A stretch of 63,917 nt of DNA from Lachnospiraceae bacterium (GCA_021770755.1 JAETQI010000022.1:1-63917); one strand, 5' to 3'. Positions 8,153 to 17,191 are shown, counted from the stretch's first letter. The notes: a model not told the origin generated them from the sequence alone. Translations and numbers: made by a program.

Positions 8153-9091
8153 ATGAGTCGGACAAAAGAAGATCAGACAATAACGAATAAAGACTTTTTG
8201 GATTCATACGATATCAGCCAGTACGACCGACCGTCCATCGCTGCGGACGTCGCCGTGTTCTCTATCGGGAGAAAGCAGCCTGCGGACTCCGATTACCGCA
8301 GGCTTCCTGTCAAAACGCTGCGGATCTTGCTGATCAGGCGCGCCGAGCAGCCGTTTCAGGGCGAGTGGGCGCTTCCTGGCGGGTTTATGCAGAAGGGGGA
8401 GACGATCCAGGAGACTGCAAGGCGCGAGCTCAAGGAGGAGACGGGAACAGACAAGGCGTATCTGCAGTTGTGCGGGGTGTTCAGTGACAGCGGCCGCGAT
8501 CCCAGAGGGTGGATTGTCTCGCAGGCATTTGCTGCGGTGCTGAATGAGGACGACCTTGCAAACGGGCATCTCGAGGCGAGCGGTGATGCGGGTGAGGCGG
8601 CATGGTTTGACATCACTGTGCGTAAGACGGTAGACAGGAAGCTGGAGCAGGGGAATGGTGTCACCTGCGACCGCGAGTATGAGCTTGTGCTGCAAAACAG
8701 CGAGACAGCAGACGCAGAAACGGCTGCCAGTCTCCGGGCAGTGATCCGGGAACACATTGAATACCGCGACTATCATGAGATCGTCACTTATGAGATCGCG
8801 GAGTCGCGGGGGATCGCATTTGACCATGCAAAGATCATCACCAGTGTCTTTAACGATCTCAGGCGTATGCTGGGGAGCGATATACGGATCGCTTTTGACT
8901 TTATGCCGGAATATTTTACCCTGACAGATCTGCAGGAGGCGGTGGAACTGATATCGGGGCAGGAGCTGATCAAACCCAATTTCCGCCGGAAGGTCGCAGA
9001 GTATGTGACCGAGACGGACAGACTGACACAAAACGGCGGCCACAGGCCGGCAAAGGCGTTTGTCAGAAATCTTGAGCGTTTTTATCAGTAG
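8153..9091 (+). CDS. nrtR: NrtR-like Nudix-domain regulator of NAD metabolism
   Basis: 312 residues. Residues about 28-170 are a Nudix domain with an intact Nudix box: Gly77, Glu83, Arg91-Glu92, Glu95-Glu96, Gly98 (GGFMQKGE then RRELKEETG). Residues about 225-312 look like the winged-helix DNA-binding tail of the NrtR family (FRRKVAEYVTETD near the end). NrtR proteins bind ADP-ribose or related NAD breakdown products through the Nudix fold and repress NAD biosynthesis genes. Being a few kilobases from pncA-prs-nadV-nadE supports this role. Because the Nudix box is intact, it may also hydrolyse ADP-ribose; classical NrtR repressors often have degenerate boxes. GAGGAAA precedes the ATG. Confidence 0.75.
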   Translation: MSRTKEDQTITNKDFLDSYDISQYDRPSIAADVAVFSIGRKQPADSDYRRLPVKTLRILLIRRAEQPFQGEWALPGGFMQKGETIQETARRELKEETGTDKAYLQLCGVFSDSGRDPRGWIVSQAFAAVLNEDDLANGHLEASGDAGEAAWFDITVRKTVDRKLEQGNGVTCDREYELVLQNSETADAETAASLRAVIREHIEYRDYHEIVTYEIAESRGIAFDHAKIITSVFNDLRRMLGSDIRIAFDFMPEYFTLTDLQEAVELISGQELIKPNFRRKVAEYVTETDRLTQNGGHRPAKAFVRNLERFYQ

Positions 9092-9135
9092 GGAGCTGCT
9101 GTCTGAATAACAGGATTATAAGGAGATATCTTACA

Positions 9136-9504
9136 ATGGAGCTTAAGAAGATCGACCAGGATTTTTCGGTGTGTAAAGTGGCAGATTATACACTTGTAGA
9201 TCTGAATACAGCGTTTTGCTTTGTCGGAAAAACGGATGAGGAAAACTCTCTGGTATGTCTTACAAAAGATGTGCCGCCGAATGCAACGGAGCGCTCTGAC
9301 GGCTGGAAAGCCTTTCGCATTCAGGGGATCCTGGACTTTTCGCTGATCGGGATCCTGTCTGGAATCTCGGGGATCCTGGCTGAAAATAAGATCGGGATCT
9401 TTGTGGTCTCAACCTTTAACACAGACTATGTACTGACCAAGAAGGAAGATTATCAAAAGGCGGTCCGGGTTCTTGGAAACGCAGGGTATAAGATCATAGA
9501 GTGA
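9136..9504 (+). CDS. ACT domain-containing protein
   Basis: 122 residues, full length for the small stand-alone ACT proteins. The C-terminal half (FRIQGILDFSLIGILSGISGILAENKIGIFVVSTFNTDYVL) has the ACT pattern of strand-helix-strand, here split for quoting: ILDFSLIGILSGISGIL then IGIFVVSTFNTDYVL. ACT modules bind amino acids and regulate enzymes; the ligand is not evident. AAGGAGATATC lies before the ATG. Confidence 0.8.
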   Translation: MELKKIDQDFSVCKVADYTLVDLNTAFCFVGKTDEENSLVCLTKDVPPNATERSDGWKAFRIQGILDFSLIGILSGISGILAENKIGIFVVSTFNTDYVLTKKEDYQKAVRVLGNAGYKIIE

Positions 9505-9548
9505 CAGGGACAAAAGGGCACAGGGAAGATATTGTGGAAAGTTTGAAA

Positions 9549-9578
9549 AGCATTGACGAAAATCGTTGATGCTTTTTT
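9549..9578 (+). terminator. Rho-independent terminator after the ACT gene
   Basis: AGCAT (9549-9553) pairs with ATGCT (9568-9572), extended by weaker inner pairs, followed by a run of T to 9578. Confidence 0.65.
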
Positions 9579-9600
9579 GTTGAAATGAAAACAATAAAAA

Positions 9601-9619
9601 TTTATCGAAAAACGATAAA
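9601..9619. promoter_or_regulatory. Inverted repeat upstream of the DUF2975 promoter
   Basis: TTTATCG and CGATAAA form a perfect 7-bp inverted repeat around five A residues. It ends seven bases before the -35 box of the 9705 gene, a good place for an operator, possibly of the XRE regulator encoded at 10193. Confidence 0.45.
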
Positions 9620-9625
9620 AAGTTA

Positions 9626-9654
9626 TTGCATTTCGATGACGAGAGTGGTAATAT
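9626..9654 (+). promoter_or_regulatory. Promoter of the DUF2975-XRE unit
   Basis: TTGCAT (9626-9631), 17-base spacer, TAATAT (9649-9654). Confidence 0.7.
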
Positions 9655-9704
9655 AAAATCACGGAATTTCCGGAGTCGGAAGGAATGAAAAGGATGGAGA
9701 GACG

Positions 9705-10166
9705 ATGAAAAAGGAAACGGTTATCATTTTTACAAAATATCTGCTGGACTTCATGTACTTTGCGGGGATCGCCGTGACAGTGCTGCTACCCGTTCCGGGG
9801 CTGGTGCAGAGGGTGGCGGCGTTCCTGGATTTTCACGATTTCGAGGGGCGCTACACAGAGATCATTATGATCTATTTTATTCTCGGGATCCTGGCGGTTC
9901 TGATACTCGGCGAGCTGCGCAAGATGTTTCGGACAGTCTTGAAGGACGACTGCTTTGTGAAGGAAAATGTGGTCAGCCTGCAGCGGATGGGAACCTACAG
10001 TTTTGTGATCGCGGTGATCTGCCTGCTGCGGACAGTGCTCTATATGACGATCGCCATGCTGGTCCTGGTGCTGGTCTTTATCATAGCGGGGCTGTTCAGC
10101 AAAGTGCTCGCCTTTGTGTTTGACAGGGCGGTGGAGTATAAGCTGGAAAATGACCTGACGATCTAG
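9705..10166 (+). CDS. DUF2975 family membrane protein
   Basis: 153 residues with about four hydrophobic helices and few polar loops, matching DUF2975. The next gene, 26 bp on, is a small XRE regulator, and this pairing is the usual arrangement for the family. The membrane protein may modulate the regulator, but its function is not known. GGATGGAGAGACG lies before the ATG. Confidence 0.8.
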   Translation: MKKETVIIFTKYLLDFMYFAGIAVTVLLPVPGLVQRVAAFLDFHDFEGRYTEIIMIYFILGILAVLILGELRKMFRTVLKDDCFVKENVVSLQRMGTYSFVIAVICLLRTVLYMTIAMLVLVLVFIIAGLFSKVLAFVFDRAVEYKLENDLTI

Positions 10167-10192
10167 ATTTTATTCAGAAAGGCAATGTGACA

Positions 10193-10420
10193 ATGGCGAT
10201 AATAATCAATCTTGACGTGATGATGGCAAAACGAAAGGTCGGGCTCACAGAGCTTGCAAAGGAAGTGGACATCACGCTGGCAAACCTGTCGATCTTAAAA
10301 AACAATAAGGCAAAGGCGGTGCGGCTGTCAACACTCGACGCGATCTGCAAGGCGCTGCAGTGCCAGCCGGGAGATATTCTGGAATACGTTGAGTCCGATG
10401 ATGATGAGGAGGATGTATGA
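10193..10420 (+). CDS. Small XRE-family helix-turn-helix regulator (YozG type)
   Basis: 75 residues, almost entirely one Cro/CI helix-turn-helix: LTELAKEVDITLANLSILKN is the recognition region, followed by LSTLDAICKALQCQPGDIL and an acidic tail (SDDDEEDV). This is the type always found next to DUF2975 proteins. ATG 10193 is preferred over GTG 10187 by comparison with the typical MAIIxNLDVMMAKRK start and the AAAGG at 10177-10181. It may bind the inverted repeat at 9601. Confidence 0.85.
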   Translation: MAIIINLDVMMAKRKVGLTELAKEVDITLANLSILKNNKAKAVRLSTLDAICKALQCQPGDILEYVESDDDEEDV

Positions 10421-10511
10421 CAGACCGATATGATGAGATCAGGGATCCCTGACTGGACTGGCAGAGTAGGTGAATGAAAGTGATAATGAATTGGGAAAGG
10501 AAGGATGAAAA

Positions 10512-12128
10512 ATGGATCAACACGTGATAACGACAGACCCGCAGGCACTGGCCGCGGTGCCACAGATGGATCAACTGGCAGCACAGGAGGCAAAAGCGGA
10601 AGAGACGAGAAAAAAGCAGAAGAGATTTCAGATGTTTGGCGCGGGCAGTTTTCTGTATGCACTGTTTTATACATTCTGCCTGTACCGCAATGCATCGGGG
10701 ATCACATACCCTTTTTTCGCGGGCGGAACCCTCTTGTTTTTTGGCTACTTTACCAGAAAGTCAGAGAGCAGCTCCGCAGACGGGCAGACAGGGCAGACGA
10801 AGACGCATATTAACAAATGGTTTCTGATGGTCTGTATCGTGATAGCAGGCATTCTGAACGCTACGACGGATTCCGGTGTGCTGGTCTTCTTTAACACAAT
10901 GCTGATGTTTGTTCTGCTTGGCGTGCTGCTTCTGCAGTACTGGCATGACCTGACTGGGTGGAGCGTGGCTGCATATATGAAGGGCGGCATGACGATGCTG
11001 TCTGGTGGGATCGCCAGCACGATCACGCCGCTCTATGATGTGACTGCATGGTGGCAGCAGAGACGTATGGGCAGCAAGGCGGAAAAGAAGGAAATTAATG
11101 AAAAAAGTGCCAGGAACAGACGCCTCGTCCGATCGGTGGGGATTGGGCTGCTGATCGTCATTCCGATGGCAGTGATCATTGCCATAATGCTCGCGAGTGC
11201 GGATGCGGTATTCTACGATCTGGTGTACAGTATCCTGTTTGATCTCCTGACATTTTCCGTCGATATTGATGTGCTTGAGAATATGATCAGGATAACGGTA
11301 TCGATCGCGGTGGTATCTGTGATGTGCTATGGCATGTTTTCTTATAATACGGAGCCGCAGAATATCAGGACGATCGACAACAGGGCTCAGACAGTAAAGA
11401 CCAACTGGGATCCGTACATCGCAGTGACCGTCAACGGCGTGATGTGCGTGATGTATGTGGTATTTTCAGGGATACAGATCGTCAGCCTGTTTCTTGGAAA
11501 ACTGCCGGAAGGCTACACATATTCCGCCTACGCCAGACACGGATTTTTTGAACTGGTATTTGTCTGCGTCTTCAATATCGTTCTGGTGCTGTGCACGCTG
11601 GCATATTTTGGATGCTCGCGCATTCTGCGGGTGCTGCTGACCGTCATCTGCGGCTGCACGTACATCATGACCGTGTCGAGCGCGTACAGGATGCTCTTGT
11701 ATATCGCAAGCTATCAACTGACATTTCTGCGGCTGCTCGTGCTGTGGGGACTGGTCATGATCGCGGTTGTCATGACGGGCGTTCTGGTGTATACTTATAA
11801 CCAGAAGTTTTCACTGCTGCGCTTCATGCTCGTGACGCTGACTGCGGGCTGGCTCTGCTTTGCGGCAGCCCACCCGGACTACTGGATCGCTTCCTATAAC
11901 ATTGCCGCCAGTGAGGCCGGACAGGAATGCGACAGTTATTATCTGAGGAGGAGACTCTCCCTCGATGCTGTTGCCGCACTTCCGGATGAACTCTGGAGGG
12001 ATAAGGACAGCGTTTATTGCGGCAGGCTGGAGCGGTACCGATGGCAGCGGGATGCGTTTATGGGATTTAGGACGTTTAACTTTTCGAGGGCGTACGCGGC
12101 GCATCGGGCAGGTGTTAAGGAGCCGTAG
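10512..12128 (+). CDS. DUF4153/DUF4173-type polytopic membrane protein
   Basis: 538 residues. An N-terminal cytoplasmic stretch of about 45 residues is followed by roughly eleven hydrophobic helices and a soluble C-terminal segment of about 80 residues (ends FSRAYAAHRAGVKEP). This is the architecture of the DUF4153/DUF4173 proteins often encoded after DUF2975/XRE pairs. Function unknown. GGAAAGGAAGG precedes the start. Confidence 0.75.
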   Translation: MDQHVITTDPQALAAVPQMDQLAAQEAKAEETRKKQKRFQMFGAGSFLYALFYTFCLYRNASGITYPFFAGGTLLFFGYFTRKSESSSADGQTGQTKTHINKWFLMVCIVIAGILNATTDSGVLVFFNTMLMFVLLGVLLLQYWHDLTGWSVAAYMKGGMTMLSGGIASTITPLYDVTAWWQQRRMGSKAEKKEINEKSARNRRLVRSVGIGLLIVIPMAVIIAIMLASADAVFYDLVYSILFDLLTFSVDIDVLENMIRITVSIAVVSVMCYGMFSYNTEPQNIRTIDNRAQTVKTNWDPYIAVTVNGVMCVMYVVFSGIQIVSLFLGKLPEGYTYSAYARHGFFELVFVCVFNIVLVLCTLAYFGCSRILRVLLTVICGCTYIMTVSSAYRMLLYIASYQLTFLRLLVLWGLVMIAVVMTGVLVYTYNQKFSLLRFMLVTLTAGWLCFAAAHPDYWIASYNIAASEAGQECDSYYLRRRLSLDAVAALPDELWRDKDSVYCGRLERYRWQRDAFMGFRTFNFSRAYAAHRAGVKEP

Positions 12129-12137
12129 AAAATAAAA

Positions 12138-12167
12138 GCGGGACAGATCTCGGTTCTGTGCTCCCGC
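12138..12167 (-). terminator. Stem-loop between membrane-protein genes
   Basis: GCGGGA (12138-12143) pairs with TCCCGC (12162-12167), with inner CAGA/TCTG. Only on the minus strand does a T-rich tail follow (TTTTATTTT), so it may act against antisense transcription, or be a plain hairpin on the plus strand. Confidence 0.4.
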
Positions 12168-12193
12168 AGAATAGGAAGGTACGGATGTAAAAG

Positions 12194-12631
12194 ATGCAGA
12201 AGGTACAGGTGATCACAACAAGGCTATGGAAAGATCTGAAAAATTTCCGTTTCGCGATATTGGCGCTGATAGTGTACAACATGTTTGCGCGAAGCGTGTT
12301 CCATGCATTCTGCCCGCAACTGATCCTGACAGGTTTTCCCTGTGCGGGCTGCGGCATGACGCGGGCAGTGTGGTATATTCTAACGGGCAGGGTTGTAAGA
12401 GGCATGCGGCTCAATCCTGCAGCGCCGCTGTGGATCCTGTTTCTGGGCTGGTTTTTTGCAAACAGGTATCTTAAGGGAGTGCGCTCCAAACGCACGATGC
12501 TGTGGCTTGGGGTGGTGTGCGCCGCCACGCTTGCGGTATATCTGTTCAGAATGATCAATTGCTTTCCGGGCGAACCGCCTATGGTGTATTACGGAAATAA
12601 TATTCTGCGCAGGATTTTTGCGGGAATATAA
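12194..12631 (+). CDS. DUF2752 family membrane protein
   Basis: 145 residues with three or four hydrophobic helices. The family signature Cys-x2-Cys-Gly-x-Thr-Arg is present as FPCAGCGMTRAVW near residue 52. Function is unknown; the paired cysteines suggest metal or redox chemistry at the membrane, but that is inference. Confidence 0.85.
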   Translation: MQKVQVITTRLWKDLKNFRFAILALIVYNMFARSVFHAFCPQLILTGFPCAGCGMTRAVWYILTGRVVRGMRLNPAAPLWILFLGWFFANRYLKGVRSKRTMLWLGVVCAATLAVYLFRMINCFPGEPPMVYYGNNILRRIFAGI

Positions 12632-12646
12632 AACAAAAAATGGAAG

Positions 12647-12687
12647 CCGGTATATCTTGTCAAGGGCAGGAATACCGGTTTCTTTTT
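12647..12687. terminator. Terminator between DUF2752 gene and araC-type gene
   Basis: CCGGTAT (12647-12653) pairs with ATACCGG (12672-12678), followed by TTTCTTTTT. A purine-rich A-run on the other side lets it also work toward the convergent regulator gene. Confidence 0.75.
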
Positions 12688-12702
12688 ATGCACACGGGCT
12701 TC
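12685..12702. repeat. Truncated copy of the terminator-linked palindromic repeat
   Basis: TATGCACACGGGCTTC directly after a terminator T-run matches the 5' end of the repeats at 37679 and 54898; the rest of the element is missing. Confidence 0.5.
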
Positions 12703-12714
12703 TCTCTCACCTCC

Positions 12715-13506
12715 TCACATCTGATTATGAAAATGTCTGCGGTATCTGGCGGGAGTCATCTCGACATAGCGCTTGAACTGGCGGTAAAAGTGAACCTCGC
12801 TGGCGTAACCGCAGATCTCCGCGATCTGTTCCATGGACAGGTCTGATGTCTCCAGCAGATCCTTGGCGTAATTGATGCGCATCTGGATATAATCCTGCTG
12901 GAAGGAGATCCCGAATTGCTGTGTGTACAGATGCTGAAAATGGGATTTGCTGATGCCAATCTGCTTTGCGGCCTCGTCGGCACTTAAGGGTTCATACAGG
13001 GAGCCCTGCATGGCGATCCGGATGCCCTGGAGCGTAGACTGGTAAAGGGTATAGGAATCCTCGGCGCCTTTTTGGTGAAAAGCGGCAGACAAATGGTTTA
13101 ACAAAATATGCATCAGGTGATCCAGATTACTTTCACGCATCGGAGAACTGACGTAGGTATTTTCCCATACAAGCTGGCGGATGTAGGGGGAGAATAACTC
13201 CGTATCGCTGACGGGAAAAAGGATTCCGGGCGTCAGCATCTCTTCGATGGAGAAAGCGTCCTGTGGAAAATCAAAATGAAGCCAGTCATCCATGTATTCG
13301 CCGTTTGGATTGTGGTAGTAGTAAGGAACATGGGGCGGGATCACGATCGCCGTGCCGGGCGGTATTTTCGTCTCATGTCCTTCCAGGGCAAAGATTGCCG
13401 GGGTTTTGATGACCAGGAGCATATAATTATTGATCCCGTTTGGCCTGGTGCGGAAAAACGAGCTTGGATGGCGCGTGTTGCACCCGCCGCGCAGTATTTG
13501 AAACAT
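12715..13506 (-). CDS. AraC-family transcriptional regulator
   Basis: 263 residues. The N-terminal half is a cupin-like sensor (IPPGTAIVIPPHVPYYYHNP), and the C-terminal 100 residues hold the two helix-turn-helices of AraC (LSADEAAKQIGISKSHFQHLY and MEQIAEICGYASEVHFYRQF then TPARYRRH). AGGAGGAG lies 7 bases before the ATG. It is divergent from a sugar ABC importer and a GH2 glycosidase and is the likely activator of that operon, sensing the imported sugar. Confidence 0.9.
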   Translation of the reverse strand: MFQILRGGCNTRHPSSFFRTRPNGINNYMLLVIKTPAIFALEGHETKIPPGTAIVIPPHVPYYYHNPNGEYMDDWLHFDFPQDAFSIEEMLTPGILFPVSDTELFSPYIRQLVWENTYVSSPMRESNLDHLMHILLNHLSAAFHQKGAEDSYTLYQSTLQGIRIAMQGSLYEPLSADEAAKQIGISKSHFQHLYTQQFGISFQQDYIQMRINYAKDLLETSDLSMEQIAEICGYASEVHFYRQFKRYVEMTPARYRRHFHNQM

Positions 13507-13922
13507 AAGTGTACTCCTCCTGTAGTTTCGAGATACCTTTCCGGATCAAGGAAGCATATCGCAGAAAATGTTAGTTTTTGCACGTAAAAAGACATTAAAA
13601 TCCTCTTGTACATAATGTAATATAAATTGTGGAAAAAGTCAACAAAAGATGGCAGAATAAATAAAAACTATACGAAAATTTATGAATAATTTAGGCAGAT
13701 AACACAAAAAATGGCGGAAAGATTGGAAAAAGTATGCACAGAAAATCAATATAAAATACAGCGCGATATTTTGGGTGATGGGAGTTATAACGATTTAGAT
13801 TATATTGACAGCAATCCGCAGCAGTTTTTTGCAGCGATACGTTGTCGGGTGTATGCGGCTGCAAAGTCAGGCAAATTAGGGCATAGTGCCTTGATGATAT
13901 GGTAATTAAAGGAGGAAGATCT
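13507..13922. other. Divergent regulatory region of the sugar locus
   Basis: This 416-bp AT-rich gap lies between the AraC regulator and the binding-protein gene. A minus-strand promoter for the regulator fits at 13614-13642 (TTGACT, 17 bases, TACATT). No consensus promoter is visible for the importer, as expected for an AraC-activated gene. A 64-codon frame at 13711-13905 has no ribosome binding site and is not called. Confidence 0.5.
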
Positions 13923-15326
13923 ATGAAGAAGAAATTTTTAAGTCTTGCGATGGGGACTGTCCTGCTGTTCTCTGCAGTGTTGACCGGGTGCGGCGGCGAT
14001 GCGGGCACAGACAGTTCATCCGCCACGGCGGATCAGCCGGCGGTAGATACAATCGAGAGCACACCGGCAGAACCTGCCGGGGACAATGCAGAAACAGATG
14101 CAGGAAATGCGTCAGATACGGCTGCTGACGGCGAGAAGGTTCATCTGAAATGGGCGGCATGGGATATCAGTCTGATCACATACTGGAACGATCTGGCGGA
14201 CAAGTATATGGAATTGAACCCAAATGTGGAGATCGAGATCGTGGACTTTGGTTCCAACGACTACTCCAACGTGCTGGCAACAGAGCTTTCCGGCAGCGGC
14301 ACGGATTTTGATGTCGTCTCGCTCAAGGACGTGCCAAGCTATGCGACTTTGGTGGGCAAGGGCGTCCTGGAGCCGCTTGACAGCTATATCACAGAGGACA
14401 GCGTGGATCTGGCGCAGTACGCGGGTGTGACGGATCAGGTGACAGTGGACGGCAGCCTGTATGAACTTCCGTTCAGAAGTGATATCTGGCTGGTATTCTA
14501 TAACAAGGACGTGTTTGATGCAAAGAATCTCGAGTATCCGACAAATGATATGACGATCGAGGAGTACGATGCGCTGGCGCGCGCCGTGTCGGATGATGCG
14601 TTCGGGGAGGAAGTGTATGGGTGCCACTATCACACATGGAGCTCCACGATCCAGTTGTTTGGGATCCTGGACGGCAAGCACAGTATCCTGGACAAGAACT
14701 ATGATTTCATGATTCCGTATTACGAGATGGTTCTGGCACAGGAGGACGACGGGATCTGTCAGAAATACACGGATCTAAAGACAGAAAGCCTGCATTACTC
14801 TGCGGCATTCTCGGAAGGCAACGTTGCCATGATCAACATGGGAAGCTGGTTTGTGACGACACTGATCAACAATCTGGCAAGCGGCGAATATGACGCTTCC
14901 CTGTGCGGAAACTGGGGCATCGCGGCATACCTGCATCCCGATGGCGTTCCGGCAGGCTCGACATTGGGCGCGATCACAGGTCTGGCGATCACATCAGAGT
15001 CTCAGAAAAAAGACGCGGCATGGGATTTCATCAAGTGGGTGAGCGGAGAGGAGGGGGCAGCAGTGCTCGCATCTTCCGGAAACTTCCCGGCGATCTCAAA
15101 CGATGATGTGACAGCGGCGATCGCTTCCATGGACGGATTCCCGCAGGATGAGGCAAGCCGTGCAGCGTTAAAGACGACAGCGGTGTACCTTGAGGCGCCC
15201 TACGGTGATGAACTGGCTGAGATCAGCCCGATCCTTGGTACGTATCATGAGATGATCATGCAGCGCGAGTGCACGCCGGCAGAGGGTGTTGCAAAGATGA
15301 ACGAGGAGGCTGGCAAGATCCAGTAG
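13923..15326 (+). CDS. ABC transporter sugar-binding lipoprotein
   Basis: 467 residues. A lipoprotein signal (MKKKFLSLAMGTVLLF) ends in lipobox LTGC, giving a lipid-anchored mature protein, followed by a Ser/Thr/Ala linker of about 60 residues and a family 1 solute-binding domain (HLKWAAWDISLITYWNDL onward). It captures an oligosaccharide or glycoside for the permeases that follow. AAAGGAGGAAGA lies just before ATG 13923, which settles the start over the upstream 13899. The substrate is probably that of the downstream GH2 enzyme, i.e. a glucuronide or similar glycoside. Confidence 0.9.
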   Translation: MKKKFLSLAMGTVLLFSAVLTGCGGDAGTDSSSATADQPAVDTIESTPAEPAGDNAETDAGNASDTAADGEKVHLKWAAWDISLITYWNDLADKYMELNPNVEIEIVDFGSNDYSNVLATELSGSGTDFDVVSLKDVPSYATLVGKGVLEPLDSYITEDSVDLAQYAGVTDQVTVDGSLYELPFRSDIWLVFYNKDVFDAKNLEYPTNDMTIEEYDALARAVSDDAFGEEVYGCHYHTWSSTIQLFGILDGKHSILDKNYDFMIPYYEMVLAQEDDGICQKYTDLKTESLHYSAAFSEGNVAMINMGSWFVTTLINNLASGEYDASLCGNWGIAAYLHPDGVPAGSTLGAITGLAITSESQKKDAAWDFIKWVSGEEGAAVLASSGNFPAISNDDVTAAIASMDGFPQDEASRAALKTTAVYLEAPYGDELAEISPILGTYHEMIMQRECTPAEGVAKMNEEAGKIQ

Positions 15327-15335
15327 CCTGAGATG

Positions 15336-15367
15336 TAAAATGGCCGGAAGTTCTTCCGGTCATTTTA
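15336..15367 (+). terminator. Intercistronic hairpin after the binding-protein gene
   Basis: TAAAATG plus CCGGAA pairs with TTCCGG plus CATTTTA around a GTTC-type loop, followed by TAT. It lies 9 nt after the stop codon. Such hairpins stabilise or partly terminate the message so that the binding protein exceeds the permeases. Confidence 0.7.
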
Positions 15368-15421
15368 TATGCACACTGGAGAGGGGCATTTTCCTGCCCG
15401 ATTTGGAAAAGGAGGCTTGTT

Positions 15422-16339
15422 ATGGCGAAAAATACAGAGTTATCAGCGGCAGCCAAAAAGCGCAACAGAAGAAAAAATCTTGTTGCGTACGCGTTTATCG
15501 CGCCGAATTTTATCGGTTTTGCCGTGTTTACCATGATACCGATCGTGGTGGCGTTTGGTATGGCATTCTGCAACTGGGACGGCAACAACGCACCGCAGTT
15601 TACCGGGTTAAAGAACTTTATCGACTTGTTTCAGGATACGTTTTTCCTGAACTCACTTGTAAACACATTTCTGTACAGTATCGGAACAGTGCCGCTCACG
15701 ATTGCCGTGGCGCTGGGACTGGCGATCCTGCTCAATCAGAAGATCAGAGGCAGGGGCGTGTTCCGCGCGATTTCATGTTTTCCGTATGTGAGTTCGATCA
15801 TTGCAGTGACGACCGTATGGCGCATGATCTTCCACTCATCCAAGGGACCGGTGAACAATATCCTGTACAATGCGTTTCATGTGCCCAAGGACGACCTGCC
15901 GCAGTGGTTTACGGGGCACCTGATCATTTTATCGTACATACTGTTCTCGCTCTGGAAGTCGATGGGCTATTACATGGTGATCTATCTGGCAGGTCTGCAG
16001 GGAATCTCGGGCGAGCTCTACGAGGCGAGCGACCTCGACGGCGCCAATGTATGGCAGAAGTTCCGTTATGTGACATGGCCGCAGTTGCGTCCGACGACAT
16101 TCTTTGTGGTCATCATCATGACGATCGGGTGTTTCAAGATCTATGACACGGCTGTTCTGCTCGCGGGCGGCAGCAACATGTCGACATCGGCGATGGTGCT
16201 TGTGGCGTTCATTTATCAGGAGGCATTTACCAAGTGGAATATGGGCTATGCCAGCGCGGCGGCGATCATCCTGTTTCTGATCGTCCTGGCAGTGACACTG
16301 TTCCAGTTTAAGAACGAATCAAAATACGCGAACGATTAA
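15422..16339 (+). CDS. Sugar ABC transporter permease, MalF-like
   Basis: 305 residues with six hydrophobic helices. The cytoplasmic EAA loop is visible as YEASDLDGANVWQKFRYVTW near residue 200, which docks onto the ATPase. No ATPase gene is in the locus, so a shared MsmK-type ATPase encoded elsewhere is implied. AAAAGGAGG precedes the ATG. Confidence 0.92.
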   Translation: MAKNTELSAAAKKRNRRKNLVAYAFIAPNFIGFAVFTMIPIVVAFGMAFCNWDGNNAPQFTGLKNFIDLFQDTFFLNSLVNTFLYSIGTVPLTIAVALGLAILLNQKIRGRGVFRAISCFPYVSSIIAVTTVWRMIFHSSKGPVNNILYNAFHVPKDDLPQWFTGHLIILSYILFSLWKSMGYYMVIYLAGLQGISGELYEASDLDGANVWQKFRYVTWPQLRPTTFFVVIIMTIGCFKIYDTAVLLAGGSNMSTSAMVLVAFIYQEAFTKWNMGYASAAAIILFLIVLAVTLFQFKNESKYAND

Positions 16340-16345
16340 GGGGGT

Positions 16346-17191
16346 ATGGCAATGAAATCGATGACTGAGAAAAGAAAAATGGGAAAAGCCGTGATCTACC
16401 TGCTCCTGCTGATCGTGGTGCTGATCACCGTGCTGCCGTTTGTCTGGATGCTCTCCGCATCCATCAAATCAGACAGGGAAGTGTTCCAGATGAATCCGTT
16501 CGTGCTGATCCCGCAGGAACCGCATTGGGATAATTACATGAAGGTCTGGACAAAGATCCCGTTTGCGGTGTTTATCAAAAACACGGTGATCCTGACGGTT
16601 GTGGTGACGATCCTGCAGCTCTTTACCAGCTCGTTTGCAGCGTACGCGTTTGCGAAACTGGAGTTTAGCGGCAAGAAGCAACTGTTTCTGGCTTATATTT
16701 CCACGATCGCCATGCCCTGGCAGGTATACATGGTCCCGCAGTTTCTGATGATGCGGCGGATGGGATTGAACGATACACTGCTTGCCATGGTCGTTCTGCA
16801 GGCATTTTCTGCATTCGGTGTATTTTTGATGCGGCAGTTTTATATGGGGATTCCGGATTCTCTGTGTGAGGCGGCGCGTATTGACGGCATGAACGAATTC
16901 AAGATCTATGCGAACATCATGCTTCCGCTCTCCAAGCCGGCGCTCGCGACCCTGACGATCTTCACCTTTGTGGCGACATGGAACGATTATCTGGGACCTA
17001 CGATCTATTTAAAGAGTGAGATGAAGAAGACGATCCAGATCGGACTGCAGCGTTTTATCGGACAGTACTCAAGCGAGTACGGACTGATCATGGCAGGATC
17101 CGTCATCTCGCTGATCCCGGTATTGATCGTGTTCCTGCTGCTGCAGAAATATTTTGTGGAAGGGATCGCGACTTCCGGCGTGAAAGGATAG
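16346..17191 (+). CDS. Sugar ABC transporter permease, MalG-like
   Basis: 281 residues with six helices and EAA loop CEAARIDGMNEFKIYANIM near residue 175. It begins 7 nt after the previous permease; the two form the heterodimeric channel. A second in-frame ATG at 16352 is possible. Confidence 0.92.
   Translation: MAMKSMTEKRKMGKAVIYLLLLIVVLITVLPFVWMLSASIKSDREVFQMNPFVLIPQEPHWDNYMKVWTKIPFAVFIKNTVILTVVVTILQLFTSSFAAYAFAKLEFSGKKQLFLAYISTIAMPWQVYMVPQFLMMRRMGLNDTLLAMVVLQAFSAFGVFLMRQFYMGIPDSLCEAARIDGMNEFKIYANIMLPLSKPALATLTIFTFVATWNDYLGPTIYLKSEMKKTIQIGLQRFIGQYSSEYGLIMAGSVISLIPVLIVFLLLQKYFVEGIATSGVKG

Noticed and set aside
13711-13905. 64-residue open frame before the sugar-binding protein
   Set aside because: No ribosome binding site, Gln/Ala-rich composition of chance frames, and it would lie in the regulatory region of the importer.
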